28,495 bases of DNA from a virus, in IMG/VR virus record IMGVR_UViG_3300021379_000981, positions 1 to 28,495 of that record. One strand, given 5' to 3'. Under the pieces are notes generated by a model. That model saw only the letters and a list, made by a program, of their open reading frames with translations, was not told where the DNA came from and did no database searches. Below, piece by piece: positions 28,180 through 28,495 of the stretch (the stretch's first letter is position 1; the number at the start of each line of letters is the position of its first letter). Position numbers and translations under genes: made by a program.

Positions 28180-28495
28180 GATATTAACAAAAATCAATGT
28201 TGATGATAAGAAAGTTCAGCCAGCATTGAAGAAAGCTGAAAAAGGCTTCTTAAAATTCCAAAAGATAAGTGAAAAAGTTAATCAGGGATTAAAAAGAAGT
28301 TTAGTTGGGATCACTGTCGCATTGACAGGATTCACAGCAGCTATGGCTAAAGCCACTATGGAGATAGATCAATTAGCTAAAACCTCAGCTAAATTAGGTG
28401 TAGGTGCTGACGCATTACAAAAATTAAGATTCCAAGCTGAGCTTACTGGAGTTAGTGCTAATACATTAGATATGGCATTACAGAGAATGGTGAGG
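28163..28495 (+). CDS. Tail tape measure protein, N-terminal part
   Basis: It starts at the ATG at 28163, overlaps the chaperone extension by 17 bases, and runs off the window after 111 codons. The visible part has a charged helix, a hydrophobic stretch (L-V-G-I-T-V-A-L-T-G-F), then D-Q-L-A-K-T-S-A-K-L-G-V and A-L-Q-K-L-R-F-Q-A-E-L-T-G-V-S, which are typical of siphophage tape measure N-termini. Length of the full gene would set tail length. Confidence 0.9.
   Translation, partial: MALIAEILTKINVDDKKVQPALKKAEKGFLKFQKISEKVNQGLKRSLVGITVALTGFTAAMAKATMEIDQLAKTSAKLGVGADALQKLRFQAELTGVSANTLDMALQRMVR

Overview
The window is a continuous stretch of a tailed double-stranded DNA phage genome. It is AT-rich, tightly packed and arranged as large opposed operons. 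The morphogenesis genes (terminase, SPP1/DUF4055-type portal, MuF-like protein, P22-type coat, connector genes, tail tube protein, frameshifted tail assembly chaperone, tape measure start) indicate a siphovirus-like particle. The host is probably a Gram-negative gammaproteobacterium. The reasons are a CsrA that is nearly canonical for that class, a secreted DUF2845-like protein, a 3TM-type holin, a lysozyme/L,D-transpeptidase-type endolysin, and promoters that match host sigma70 consensus almost perfectly. No integrase, repressor or phage RNA polymerase is visible, so lifestyle cannot be judged.

Layout. (1) 1-8663, leftward: replication and nucleotide metabolism. Reading with transcription: small hypotheticals, ThyX, a dATP/dGTP diphosphohydrolase-like protein, CsrA, zinc-finger/TOPRIM primase, a membrane-anchored M48-type metallopeptidase, dUTPase, DnaB-like helicase, family A DNA polymerase, an SSB-like protein, a small membrane protein and the start of a probable exonuclease. 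(2) 8663-8730: two strong promoters facing each other, one for each direction. (3) 8724-12660, rightward: endolysin, small membrane, zinc-ribbon and secreted proteins, Dam-type methylase and a stand-alone DnaA domain IV-like protein. (4) 12661-13100: a gene-free stretch of consecutive perfect hairpins between convergent operons. (5) 13101-16794, leftward: ClpX-like AAA+ unfoldase, pentapeptide-repeat protein, zinc ribbon, DUF7220-like membrane protein, an endonuclease-module DNA-binding protein and hypotheticals. (6) 16795-17549: a 755-bp regulatory region with divergent promoters, a probable small RNA, repeats, an AT-rich block and a second structured, terminated stretch. (7) 17550-28495, rightward: holin, probable spanin-like protein, packaging, head, connector and tail genes, with an internal consensus promoter before the portal.

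How they work together. Primase, helicase, polymerase and SSB-like protein form a compact replisome. ThyX, dUTPase and the diphosphohydrolase adjust nucleotide pools. Alongside these the phage carries free-standing versions of host global-control modules: CsrA, a ClpX-like ATPase that keeps the ClpP-docking IGF motif, and a DnaA DNA-binding domain. The most unusual single gene is the endolysin, a GH24 lysozyme fused to a YkuD_2-type L,D-transpeptidase domain. The most intriguing non-coding signal is an RNA element shared by the leader of the replication operon and the small RNA at 16970. The replication leader presents GGA motifs in hairpin loops, the form CsrA recognises.

All functional assignments rest on motifs read by eye. 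No database search was run.
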